From contig JAUXRG010000120.1 in the NCBI GenBank assembly GCA_030681795.1, positions 1 to 53,933 of the forward strand: a stretch of DNA of 53,933 nucleotides, read 5' to 3'. Position 1 is the stretch's first letter; each line of letters starts with the position of its first letter. The translations under genes and the position numbers were made by a program. The notes under the pieces were generated by a model, which was not told the DNA's origin, searched no databases, and worked only from the letters and a program-made list of their open reading frames with translations. This DNA comes from Rubrivivax sp. Lineage in GTDB: Bacteria > Pseudomonadota > Gammaproteobacteria > Burkholderiales > Burkholderiaceae_C. Shown here piece by piece: positions 9,573-17,983 of the stretch.

Positions 9573-10613
9573 CTACACCACCGCCCCGGCGTTGGGGTCG
9601 CTCGGGTCGATGTCCTTGCCCCCTCCCCCTACCTTGACAAGGTCCTCGCGCTTGACGCCCAGCCACATCGCGATGCCCGCGGCGACGAAGATCGATGAAT
9701 AAATGCCGAAGAGGATGCCGATGGTCAGCGCCACCGCGAAGTAATGCAGCGTGGGGCCGCCGAACATCAACATCGACAGCACCATCATCTGCGTCGAGCC
9801 GTGGGTGATGATGGTGCGGCTGGTGGTGCTGGTGATGGCGTGGTCGATGACCTGGTGGGTGTTGAGCTTGCGGAACTTTCGGAAGGTCTCGCGCACGCGG
9901 TCGAAGATGACCACCGATTCGTTCACCGAGTACCCCAGCACCGCCAGGATGGCCGCCAGCACCGCCAGCGAGAACTCCCACTGGAAGAAGGCGAAGAAGC
10001 CCAGGATGATGATCACGTCGTGCAGGTTGGCGATGATGCCGGCCAGCGCGAACTTCCACTCGAAGCGCAGCGCCAGGTAGGCCATGATGCCCAGCACCGT
10101 GACCACCAGCGCCAGCGCCCCGTTCTCGTAGAGTTCGGCCCCCACCGAGGCCCCCACCGCCTCAGTGCGCTTGAGCAGCAGCGGCTCCTTGCCGTCGGCC
10201 GCGGTGCACGACGGCCGGCTCACCTGCTCGCCTTGCGGCGTGAGGTACTGCTTGGTGCCCACGGTGCCCGATTCGACCTTGCACAGCGCAGCGAAGACGC
10301 GGTCGGCGACCTCGGTCTGCTTCATGTCGCCGCGCAACGGCAGGCGGATCATCACGTCGCGCGAGGTGCCGAAGGTCTGCACCTGCACTTCACCGAAACC
10401 CATGCCTTCGACGGCAGTGCGGGCGCGGCCGATGTCCGCCGGCTGGCTGTACGCCACCTCCAGCAAGGTGCCACCGGTGAATTCGATCGACAGGTGCAGG
10501 CCGCGCGTGGTGAGGAAGAACACGGCCAGGGCGAAGGTGATGAACGAAACCACGTTCAGCACCAGCGCGTGGCGCATGAACGGGATGTCTTTCTTGATCT
10601 TGAAGAATTCCAT
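9573..10613 (-). CDS. secF: Protein translocase subunit SecF
   Basis: Inner-membrane partner of SecD in the SecDF-YajC complex, which uses the proton motive force to assist Sec export. The 346-residue protein starts MEFFKIKKDIPFMRHA (ATG 10613, with GGGAG upstream), has the first periplasmic domain (STRGLHLSIEFTGGTLLEV-like region), and the conserved membrane block VLGYSVNESVVIFDRVRE followed by TTSRTIITHG. It begins 14 bases after the secD stop. A short cysteine-containing loop near residues 120-145 is longer than in E. coli but does not disrupt the fold. Confidence 0.97.
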   Translation of the reverse strand: MEFFKIKKDIPFMRHALVLNVVSFITFALAVFFLTTRGLHLSIEFTGGTLLEVAYSQPADIGRARTAVEGMGFGEVQVQTFGTSRDVMIRLPLRGDMKQTEVADRVFAALCKVESGTVGTKQYLTPQGEQVSRPSCTAADGKEPLLLKRTEAVGASVGAELYENGALALVVTVLGIMAYLALRFEWKFALAGIIANLHDVIIILGFFAFFQWEFSLAVLAAILAVLGYSVNESVVIFDRVRETFRKFRKLNTHQVIDHAITSTTSRTIITHGSTQMMVLSMLMFGGPTLHYFAVALTIGILFGIYSSIFVAAGIAMWLGVKREDLVKVGGGGKDIDPSDPNAGAVV

Positions 10614-10627
10614 CGTCGGCTCCCGGT

Positions 10628-12475
10628 TCAGGCTTGCGGTGTCTCGTTGGCCGGCGTCGCGCCATCAGGCCGCCACACCTGCCCGATGGACATGCCCTTG
10701 AGGCGCTTCTGGCGCCCGTACCAGAGATTGACCAGCCCGCGCGAGAACACCACGGACGAGAACATCGAAGTCAGGATGCCCAGGCAATGCACCACCGCGA
10801 AGCCGCGCACCGGCCCCGAGCCGAAGGCCAGCAGCGAGACCCCGGCGATCAGCGTGGTGACGTTGGAGTCCAGGATCGTGCCCCAGGCGCGCTCGTAGCC
10901 GGTGTGGATGGCTACCTGCGGCGAAGCACCGCCGCGCAGCTCTTCGCGCACGCGCTCGTTGATCAGCACGTTGGCGTCGATGGCCATGCCCAGCGTCAGC
11001 GCGATGGCCGCGATGCCGGGCAACGTCAGCGTGGCCTGCAGCATCGACAGCAGCGCCACCAGGCACAGCAGGTTGAATGCCAGCGCCACCGAGGAGAACA
11101 GGCCGAAGAGCCGGTAGTACAGGCACATGAACAGGGTGATGGCGGCGAATCCGTACATCACGCTCTCAAAACCCTTGGTGATGTTCTCGGCCCCCAGGCT
11201 CGGGCCGATGGTGCGCTCTTCGATGATCTCCATCGGCGCGGCCAGCGCCCCGGCCCGCGTGAGCAGCGCCAGGTCGGCCGTCTCCTGCGGCGTGAAGTTG
11301 CCGGTGATCTGGAAGTCGTTGCCGAACTCGCCCTGGATGGTGGCCACCGAGAGCGCCTCGCCCTTGCCCTTCTCGTAGAGCACGATGGCCATGGGCTTGC
11401 CCAGGTTCTCGCGCGTGACAGCCCGCATCGAGCGGCCAGCCACGTCGTCCAGCCGCACCGAGACGGCCGGGCGCTGGTCGTTGTCGATGGTGGCGGCGGC
11501 CTGCTTGAGCTGCTCGCCGGTGGCGATGACATCGCGCTTGAGGCCCACGTTGCCGCCCTGGCGCGTGGGCACCACCTCGGCGGCGGTGGCGGTGTCGGGC
11601 TCGACCAGGCGGAACTGCAGCGTCGCGGTGCGGCCGATGATGCCCTTGGCGCGCGCCGTATCCTGCACGCCGGGCAGTTGCACGACCACGCGGTTCGCAC
11701 CCTGCTGCTGGATCACGGGTTCGGCCACGCCGAGCTCGTTGACACGCTTGTGCAGCGTCTCGATATTCTGCTTGACGGCCTGGGCCTGGATCTCGGCAAT
11801 GGCCTTGGGCGACAGACGCCCCATCAGGCGCACACCGCCTTCGGCGGGCTCTTCCGTCCACTGCATCGTGGGCAGGCGGTCGGACAGCAGCTCGCGGGCC
11901 TGCTTGGCGGTCTCGGCGTCGGGCAGGGTCACGGTCAGGCCGTTGGGGTCGCGCGCCAGGCCGGAGAACCGCAGCCGCTTGTCGCGCAGCGCCGCACGGG
12001 CGTCGCTGCCGTAGGTATCCACCGACTGCTTGAGCGCGCCGCGCATGTCCACTTCCATGAGGAAGTGCACCCCGCCGCGCAGGTCCAGGCCCAGGAACAT
12101 CGGCAGCGCATGCAGCCGGGCCATCCAGGCCGGCGTGCGTGACAGCAGGTTCAGCGCCACGATGTAGCGCGGGTCGGCGGGGTCGGGGTTCAGGGCCCTG
12201 GCGATGGCGTCCTTGGCCTTGATCTGGGTGTCGGTGTCAGCCAGGCGGGCGCGCACCGAGTTGCCATCGAACTGCACGAAGTCAGGCTTGATCCCGGCAC
12301 CCTGCAGCACCTGCTGCACGCGGTCGATGAGCGAGGCGTCCACGCGCACGGTGGACTTGGCGCCCGAGATCTGCACGGCCGGCGCCTCGCCATACAAGTT
12401 GGGCAGCGTGTACAGCAGACCCACCAGCAGCGCGACGGCGAGCAGGACGTACTTCCACAGGGGGTAGCGGTTCAT
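10628..12475 (-). CDS. secD: Protein translocase subunit SecD
   Basis: The 615-residue large subunit of SecDF. It carries the N-terminal membrane anchor (MNRYPLWKYVLLAVALLVGLLYTLP), the D1 motif LGLDLRGGVHFLMEVD, a long periplasmic P1 region, and the transmembrane motif IALTLGMAIDANVLINERVREE with the Asp proposed for proton transfer. Start ATG 12475 is preceded by AAGGA; an upstream in-frame codon is less likely. Gene order yajC-secD-secF is the usual operon, with 57 bases from yajC and 14 to secF. Confidence 0.97.
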   Translation of the reverse strand: MNRYPLWKYVLLAVALLVGLLYTLPNLYGEAPAVQISGAKSTVRVDASLIDRVQQVLQGAGIKPDFVQFDGNSVRARLADTDTQIKAKDAIARALNPDPADPRYIVALNLLSRTPAWMARLHALPMFLGLDLRGGVHFLMEVDMRGALKQSVDTYGSDARAALRDKRLRFSGLARDPNGLTVTLPDAETAKQARELLSDRLPTMQWTEEPAEGGVRLMGRLSPKAIAEIQAQAVKQNIETLHKRVNELGVAEPVIQQQGANRVVVQLPGVQDTARAKGIIGRTATLQFRLVEPDTATAAEVVPTRQGGNVGLKRDVIATGEQLKQAAATIDNDQRPAVSVRLDDVAGRSMRAVTRENLGKPMAIVLYEKGKGEALSVATIQGEFGNDFQITGNFTPQETADLALLTRAGALAAPMEIIEERTIGPSLGAENITKGFESVMYGFAAITLFMCLYYRLFGLFSSVALAFNLLCLVALLSMLQATLTLPGIAAIALTLGMAIDANVLINERVREELRGGASPQVAIHTGYERAWGTILDSNVTTLIAGVSLLAFGSGPVRGFAVVHCLGILTSMFSSVVFSRGLVNLWYGRQKRLKGMSIGQVWRPDGATPANETPQA

Positions 12476-12532
12476 GCGTGATTCCTTGCCGCGCGCCAAG
12501 GCGCCGCCGCAGCGGCGCCAGCACCGTGGCGA

Positions 12533-12877
12533 TTACTTGAACGTGCCCTTGGGCAGCACCTGCACCACGGAGCCGCGCTGCACCTGCAGTTCCACGCCGT
12601 TGGCCACCTCGACATGGATATAGCTGTCGCCCATCTTGGCCACGCGGCCGAGCACGCCACCGGCGATGACCACCTCGTCGCCCTTGGCGATGGCCTCGAT
12701 CATGGCCTTGTGCTCCTTCTGCTTCTTCATCTGCGGCCGGATCATGATGAAGTACAGCACCACGAACATCAGCACCAGCGGCAGCATCTGGCCCAGCGAG
12801 CCGAGCGAGCCGAACATGGAGTCCCCACCCGCGGCGGCGGCAGGGGCGGTTTGGGCAAAGGCTTGGGAGATAAACAC
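12533..12877 (-). CDS. yajC: Preprotein translocase subunit YajC
   Basis: A 114-residue single-span membrane protein that associates with SecDF. After a short N-terminus it shows the membrane helix LPLVLMFVVLYFIMIRPQMKKQKEH and the cytosolic domain MIEAIAKGDEVVIAGGVLGRVAKM, which are diagnostic. The start codon appears to be GTG at 12877 (GTG TTT ATC), preceded by GAGG about ten bases upstream. First gene of the yajC-secD-secF unit. Confidence 0.95.
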   Translation of the reverse strand: MFISQAFAQTAPAAAAGGDSMFGSLGSLGQMLPLVLMFVVLYFIMIRPQMKKQKEHKAMIEAIAKGDEVVIAGGVLGRVAKMGDSYIHVEVANGVELQVQRGSVVQVLPKGTFK

Positions 12878-12926
12878 TTTCGACAGTCCTCGGCAGCGCC
12901 CGACGTCGCCGGGCCAACCGGCAATT

Positions 12927-15900
12927 CTAAGCGGGGGCAGCCGGCCTGACGGCAGGCCGGCCCCCGGCCTGCCGGCGATCCGACGCCGCCGCCAGCCACA
13001 GCAGCACCAGAAGCAGCCCGAGGAAGCGGGGGGCGTCGATCAGCGTATTGAGCGACCCCGACACCAGGAGCCCGCACAAGGCCGCGAGCGCCGCCGGCAC
13101 CTGCGCCCGGCCCTGCGCCGCGAGTTTCAGCCCCGCTCCCAGGGCACCCAGCATCAGCACCGACCACGCCAGCACGCCCAGCCAGCCCTGGTCGAAGAGC
13201 ACCGTCAGCGGCAGGCTGTGCAGCTGCCAGGGCGGGTCCGCGTCGGTGGCGAAGAACCAGCGGTCCATGCCCTGCGCGAAATTGCCGTTGGCCAGCAGTT
13301 CTTCGCCCGCAGCCGATGTCAGCCGCAGGTCGGTGACGTCGACGGTGCCACGGCCGGGCGTGAGCAGCGCCAGCGTCAGCGGCGGCCGTCCGGGGGCGCC
13401 ACCCTCGAGCAGCGTCGTGGCGTCCAGCGGCACCTCCACGCGCTGCCACGAGGGCTTCGCCAGGTGGGGCTCGACCGGCGCATTGGCCGTCGCACTGGCC
13501 GTCGCCGAGGCACAGCGCAGCGAGGTGAGGATCCATTTCTCGCACAGTGCGACAGACAGCGCCGCCGGGCCCGGGCTGGCGCGCAGGCTCATGCTCAGCG
13601 TCAACGGCCCGGGGGCCGGCCGCGCCACGATCTGCCCCACATACAGCTTGGCGCCCGCGCCCAGGCTCAGAAACGGCCGCTCGCCGTCGCGGCCCAGCCG
13701 GTACGTCGCCGCTCGCGCAGGCTCCTGGCTGCGCCAGAAATGCGCCTCGGGAAAGCGGCCCAGACCCATGCCGAAGACCGCGGTGAGCACGGAGTCGTCG
13801 CGCAGCTGCAGACCGTCCTGCCAATGGGCCTGCCGCGCGGCCAGGTCCTGGCCCACCCTGGCGAGCCGGGAACTCGCGTACGGCGCCAGAGCGATAGGCA
13901 GCACCACGGCAGCCACGAGCACCAGGACGGCCACAGCCCACGCGGCCTGGCGCCAGCCCCTGGCGCGCCACGCCGGCACCAGTGCCGCGATCAGCGCGAC
14001 CACGACCACCACGCCCAGTGCCGCATAGCCGTTGCGCGAGTAGGTCACCATCATGGCGTAGCCGGCGCCGGCCAGCAGCAAGGCCGCAGCGGCCCGCGCG
14101 GGCCACAGCCGGGCCTGGAGCGCCCAGGCCAACGCGAATGCCGTGGCCACGGCCAGCCAGCACTCGATGAAGGCGCCGCCCTTGTGCATGGCCGAAAACA
14201 GGCCCGTGACGCGGTGATCGGCAGCGAAGTCCCACAGCCCGACGAAGGCCGCGCGCTCCCAGAGCACGGCCAGCACCGTCAGCGCCAGGCCGGCGACCAT
14301 GCCCATCGTGAACATGCGCGAGCGCGCCGCCCCGTGGCTTCCGAGCCGCCGCCACAGCAGCACGAACAGCCAGGCCCAGACCGCACCCTTGACGATGCGC
14401 AACGCGTTGAAGGCGCTGTAGTAGCTGCTGAAACTGTTGTCGTCGAGCGCCGGCCACGGCCACAACGCGCGCACCGTGCTGGCCAGGAGGCTGAGCGCCA
14501 ACAGCGCAAACGCCAGCGTCAACAGGCGCCGTACCTTGCGGAGTTCTGCGCCGCGGGTGCGGTGCAGGGCCACGGCCAGGCAGGCGGCCGAAAGCAGGTC
14601 GAACTCGTCCCAATAGAAGCGGCCGCTCCAGGGCGCCAGGTCGAGTACGGGCAGCGCCGCGGGCAGCAGTGCCAGGGCCAGCAACGGCCAGCGCCAGACC
14701 AGCGCCGCACATACCGAGAGCAGGGCCAGCAAGGCCCAGGGGAAGACCGGGAACGCCAGCGTCCACGCGGCCACGGCGGGCAAGGCCAGCAGCCAGGCCG
14801 ATCCGAAACGCCGCCTCTCGGGCACGGGGGCAGGCACAGGAGCTTTCTCTTGGGCGATGCGCCCGTGGTTGGCGCTGGCGGTCGCGGCGCGGTCCAGCAG
14901 CGCCACCAGCTTGAGCGCCGCCGCCGCGGCGGCCACGGCGATGAGGACGTTGGTGGGGTCCGGGTGCAGGCCGGCGAGGAACAGCTTGCCGGCTTCGAAT
15001 ACCGCCGCGAGCAGGGCCACGCCCGCCAGCGTGGCCCGCGTCGGCCACCCGCCGGCCCAGCCGAGCACGGCCGCTGGCAGGTACATCAGGGCCACGCTGC
15101 CCAGGCTGGACAAGGCCACCGCCTCGCTCGTGTAGTAGTGGTAATAGAACGGCAGCAGCCGAACTTCGCCCCAGGCCGCGGCGGCGGCCGCCGGCCCCTG
15201 CCAGGCGTGCTTGAAGACCCCGTTCACGCCCGCCAGCAAGGGCAGGTAAATGAGCCACAGAGGCAGCACCACACGCCGCAGAAGGCCGCGCACGCCGGCC
15301 ACGCCGGCCAGACGCAGCTGGCGCACGGCCCAGGCGCCGGCCGCCACGCCGAACGCCCGCGTCAGCACCGAAGCCCCCTGGCTGATGCCCGAGGCGATGA
15401 AGAACTGGCCGCATTCGATGAACAAACCCAGCATCGCGCCGGCCAGCGCGGCGGCGAGCAGGTCGATGCGTCCGCCAGGGTGGCGACGGGCCAGCAACGC
15501 GCCTATGGGCACCGACAGCGCCAGCTCCACCACCAGCTGCAAGCCGACGAGGAAAGCCCCGCGCTCGGAAGGCGCGAGCCACGCGCCCCAGCCCGTGGAC
15601 TGCCACTTGAGCTGCACCTCGGCGGCTGAGAGCAAGAGGTCGTAGGGGAAGAAGCTCAGGGCGAGGTAGCCCAGGGCGTAGAGCTCGAGCAGGTGCAGCC
15701 CGAGCAGTTGCGTCCCGAAGCGTCCACCCCCTCGCGGCCAGGCCCCGGCCAGTCGCTTCAGCCAGTTCGCCGCGAAAGGCGCGAACAGCACGCCCACGAG
15801 GCTGCCGATCCACTCGGCCAGCAGGTCGTTGCGCGACACCGTGCGCGGCGGAAAGAACAGCTGCGCGAATTCCACGCCCACGGCCAGCGCCGCGCACAGC

Positions 15901-16169
15901 GCCAGGGCCAGCGTGCCGGCCAGCGCCTGCGCCAGGCCCAAGCCGAACGCCACCCGCGCGGTAAGAAACGCCAGCGGCGCGTAAAGCACACCGTTGGCGA
16001 CCCAGTCGGCACGCCCCTGGACACCGATGGCCAGCCACCGGATGCGCTGGAACTGCTGCACTGCCTCGTCGAGCGGCAGGGGCCTGAAATCGAGCGGAAC
16101 CAGGCTGCCGTAGACGACGAACAGCAGGTACGCGAGCCAGGTCAGCGTCAGGCCGCGCCGGCTCAGCAT
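12927..16169 (-). CDS. Giant VanZ / O-antigen-ligase-like polytopic membrane protein
   Basis: A 1080-residue inner-membrane protein that appears to join several modules. Residues ~5-140 are VanZ-like (GSLVPLDFRPLPLDEAV, VEFAQLFFPPRTVSRNDLLAEWIGSLVG). Residues ~160-310 look like a second VanZ-type unit (GAMLGLFIECGQFFIASGISQGASVLTRAFG). From about residue 470 the protein resembles O-antigen ligase/polymerase membrane proteins (VTGLFSAMHKGGAFIECW, MMVTYSRNGYAALG), with a soluble beta-rich insert near 830-1000 that reads like a carbohydrate-binding jelly roll (ATTLLEGGAPGRPPLTL, ANGNFAQGMDRWFFATD). Start ATG 16169 is chosen; an in-frame TTG at 16181 is possible, and neither has a strong ribosome-binding site. 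A role in surface glycan transfer or polymerisation is inferred. Confidence 0.75.
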   Translation of the reverse strand: MLSRRGLTLTWLAYLLFVVYGSLVPLDFRPLPLDEAVQQFQRIRWLAIGVQGRADWVANGVLYAPLAFLTARVAFGLGLAQALAGTLALALCAALAVGVEFAQLFFPPRTVSRNDLLAEWIGSLVGVLFAPFAANWLKRLAGAWPRGGGRFGTQLLGLHLLELYALGYLALSFFPYDLLLSAAEVQLKWQSTGWGAWLAPSERGAFLVGLQLVVELALSVPIGALLARRHPGGRIDLLAAALAGAMLGLFIECGQFFIASGISQGASVLTRAFGVAAGAWAVRQLRLAGVAGVRGLLRRVVLPLWLIYLPLLAGVNGVFKHAWQGPAAAAAAWGEVRLLPFYYHYYTSEAVALSSLGSVALMYLPAAVLGWAGGWPTRATLAGVALLAAVFEAGKLFLAGLHPDPTNVLIAVAAAAAALKLVALLDRAATASANHGRIAQEKAPVPAPVPERRRFGSAWLLALPAVAAWTLAFPVFPWALLALLSVCAALVWRWPLLALALLPAALPVLDLAPWSGRFYWDEFDLLSAACLAVALHRTRGAELRKVRRLLTLAFALLALSLLASTVRALWPWPALDDNSFSSYYSAFNALRIVKGAVWAWLFVLLWRRLGSHGAARSRMFTMGMVAGLALTVLAVLWERAAFVGLWDFAADHRVTGLFSAMHKGGAFIECWLAVATAFALAWALQARLWPARAAAALLLAGAGYAMMVTYSRNGYAALGVVVVVALIAALVPAWRARGWRQAAWAVAVLVLVAAVVLPIALAPYASSRLARVGQDLAARQAHWQDGLQLRDDSVLTAVFGMGLGRFPEAHFWRSQEPARAATYRLGRDGERPFLSLGAGAKLYVGQIVARPAPGPLTLSMSLRASPGPAALSVALCEKWILTSLRCASATASATANAPVEPHLAKPSWQRVEVPLDATTLLEGGAPGRPPLTLALLTPGRGTVDVTDLRLTSAAGEELLANGNFAQGMDRWFFATDADPPWQLHSLPLTVLFDQGWLGVLAWSVLMLGALGAGLKLAAQGRAQVPAALAALCGLLVSGSLNTLIDAPRFLGLLLVLLWLAAASDRRQAGGRPAVRPAAPA

Positions 16170-16234
16170 GGGCGCGGGCAATCTGGCGGTTGAAACGAGA
16201 GCGGCCGCAGCGGCCAGGCCCTAGCGCGCAGGCT

Positions 16235-16654
16235 TCAGCAGGGAACCTGGTTGTCTTTCAACGTGACGTTGTTGATGGTGCCTGCCGTCAGCGAGACGAA
16301 GTTGTAGGAGCCGAAGCCGTCTTGGGGCCTGCACACGGCGAAGGTGTAGCTGCTGCCGCCGCTGTAGTTGTAGGTCACCGTCCCGGCCGCACCGTCGATG
16401 AAAGTCCAGTTGCCGACCGTCTTGGTCGGGTCCATGGGGTCGGCCGGGCCCCTCTTGTAGTCGATGAGCGTGCCGGATGCGGCGTGAAACTCCTGCCATC
16501 TGTCGGGCAGGCGTACCGCACAAACGGTCTTGTTGCTCAGCGTGGCTCCGACCGCAGTCACGCGAATCGTTCCTGCCGGGCAGCTCTGGGCGGAAACCTG
16601 GGCACCCAGGCACAGGCCGAGCGCGAACAATGCGGCTTGCCAAGCGGTTTTCAT
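16235..16654 (-). CDS. Small secreted protein with four cysteines, unknown function
   Basis: A 139-residue protein with a clear signal peptide (MKTAWQAALFALGLCLGAQVSAQ, cleavage after AQ). The mature protein has four cysteines (SCPAGT, TVCAVR, FAVCRP and a C-terminal Cys), consistent with two disulfides, and a Gly/Ser/Tyr/Thr-rich beta-type pattern (TVTYNYSGGSSYTF). ATG 16654 has GGAG at suitable spacing. The open frame continues far upstream on the same strand, but that part is antisense to the beta-helix gene and not credible. It lies divergently from the beta-helix gene, 75 bases away. I cannot assign a family. Confidence 0.72.
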   Translation of the reverse strand: MKTAWQAALFALGLCLGAQVSAQSCPAGTIRVTAVGATLSNKTVCAVRLPDRWQEFHAASGTLIDYKRGPADPMDPTKTVGNWTFIDGAAGTVTYNYSGGSSYTFAVCRPQDGFGSYNFVSLTAGTINNVTLKDNQVPC

Positions 16655-16729
16655 ATGAGCACGCTCCATGCTTGATCGACGATCGAGTCTAAGCTCAGAC
16701 CGCCGAAGGAACAACGACGAGAGGTCGTC

Positions 16730-17983
16730 ATGCGCGCCGCTCCCCCCACGAACCGGGGGCTTGTCGAAAACCCGAACCGATCTGCCGCGACAGCGCGCAG
16801 GCCTGCCCTGCTCGCCATCGCGACCATGGCATGGCCGTGGCCGACCTGGAGCGCCACGGCGCCACCCTCTTCCACGGCGGTGGGCAAGGGCCCGCCCGCC
16901 ATCCTTCGCGTCGGCCCCGGGCGCGCCATCAAGACCCTTGCCGAAGCCGCCCGGCGGGCCCGCAATGGCGACACCGTCGAGGTCGATGCCGGCGAATACC
17001 GGCGCGACGTGGCCGTGTGGCAGCAGGACCGGCTGACGATCCGCGCCGCCGGCGGCCGCGTGCGCCTGCGGGCCGACGGGGCCTCGGCCGAAGGCAAGGC
17101 GATCTGGGTGGTGCGCGGCGGGCGCATCGCCGTCGAAGGTTTCGACTTCGAAGGTACGCGTGTGCCTTCGCGCAACGGCGCCGGCATCCGCTTCGAAACA
17201 GGCCAGCTCACGGTGCGCGACTGCCGCTTCATCGACAACGAAATGGGCCTGCTGACGGGCAACGACCCGCTGGCCGAGCTGACGGTCGAAAACAGTGAAT
17301 TCGCGCACAACCAGCGCCCCGACGGCCACAACCACCAGCTTTACGCCGGTAGCATCGCCAGGCTTTCGGTGCGCGGCAGCCACTTCCACCATGCCACCGT
17401 CGGCCACCTGCTGAAAAGCCGCGCGGCGGTGAACCATATCTTCTACAACCGCCTCACCGATGGGCCCGAAGGCCGCGCCAGTTACGAGCTGGAGTTCCCG
17501 AACGGCGGCGTGGCCGTGGTGGTGGGCAATGTCATCCAGCAAAGCGCACTGACCGAGAATCCGATCATGATTTCGTACGCTGCCGAAGGCTACAGGTGGC
17601 CGGCCAACGCCCTGGTGCTGGTGCACAACACGCTGGTCGACAAGCGGCCCGAGGGCGGCGTCTTCCTGCGCGTGGTGCCCGGTGACGTGTTCGTGAAGGC
17701 CGTCAACAACCTGCTGGTCGGCAACGACGGCCGGCTCGAGACGGCCGCACCGGGCGAGTACCGCGGCAACTTCCACGTCGGCTGGGATGCCTTCGCCCAA
17801 CCTTCGGACGACGACTACCGCCTGGTGCCCGGCACCCGTGTGCCGGGCTCGGCCGAAGAGCCGGGCGAATTCGAGGGGCTGCCACTGCAACCGACGAAGG
17901 AATATGCCCACCCGCGTGGCACCGTAGAACTCGCCGGGCCTCCGCGCCACCCGGGCGCGCTGCAGCGCATGGCGGGCCACTGA
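16730..17983 (+). CDS. Right-handed parallel beta-helix repeat protein
   Basis: A 417-residue protein with the repeated short-strand pattern of parallel beta-helix polysaccharide-active or binding proteins: LRVGPGRAIKTLAEAARRARNGDTVEVDAGEY at the start, then rungs such as LTVRDCRFIDNEMGLLTGND, LTVENSEFAHNQ, LSVRGSHFHHATVGHLLKS and LVLVHNTLVDKRPEGGVFLRVV. The N-terminal 45 residues include a weak hydrophobic stretch that could be a signal. ATG 16730 follows GAGAGG. The stop overlaps the next start as TGATG, so it is co-translated with the asparagine-synthase-like gene. Lyase, epimerase or binding activity cannot be told apart here. Confidence 0.85.
   Translation: MRAAPPTNRGLVENPNRSAATARRPALLAIATMAWPWPTWSATAPPSSTAVGKGPPAILRVGPGRAIKTLAEAARRARNGDTVEVDAGEYRRDVAVWQQDRLTIRAAGGRVRLRADGASAEGKAIWVVRGGRIAVEGFDFEGTRVPSRNGAGIRFETGQLTVRDCRFIDNEMGLLTGNDPLAELTVENSEFAHNQRPDGHNHQLYAGSIARLSVRGSHFHHATVGHLLKSRAAVNHIFYNRLTDGPEGRASYELEFPNGGVAVVVGNVIQQSALTENPIMISYAAEGYRWPANALVLVHNTLVDKRPEGGVFLRVVPGDVFVKAVNNLLVGNDGRLETAAPGEYRGNFHVGWDAFAQPSDDDYRLVPGTRVPGSAEEPGEFEGLPLQPTKEYAHPRGTVELAGPPRHPGALQRMAGH

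Noticed and set aside
12940..12961. Nine-base GCCGGCCTG/CAGGCCGGC hairpin as a terminator
   Set aside because: It lies within the last codons of the VanZ/ligase-like gene and is not followed by a T-run on the leftward strand.
12636..15629. 997-codon frame opposite the VanZ/ligase-like gene
   Set aside because: Gln/Arg/Gly/His-rich shadow; the other strand has hydrophobic helices and VanZ motifs.
12769..16038. 1089-codon leftward frame overlapping the VanZ/ligase-like gene in another frame
   Set aside because: Arg/Ala/Gly-only composition; same-strand shadow of the true frame.
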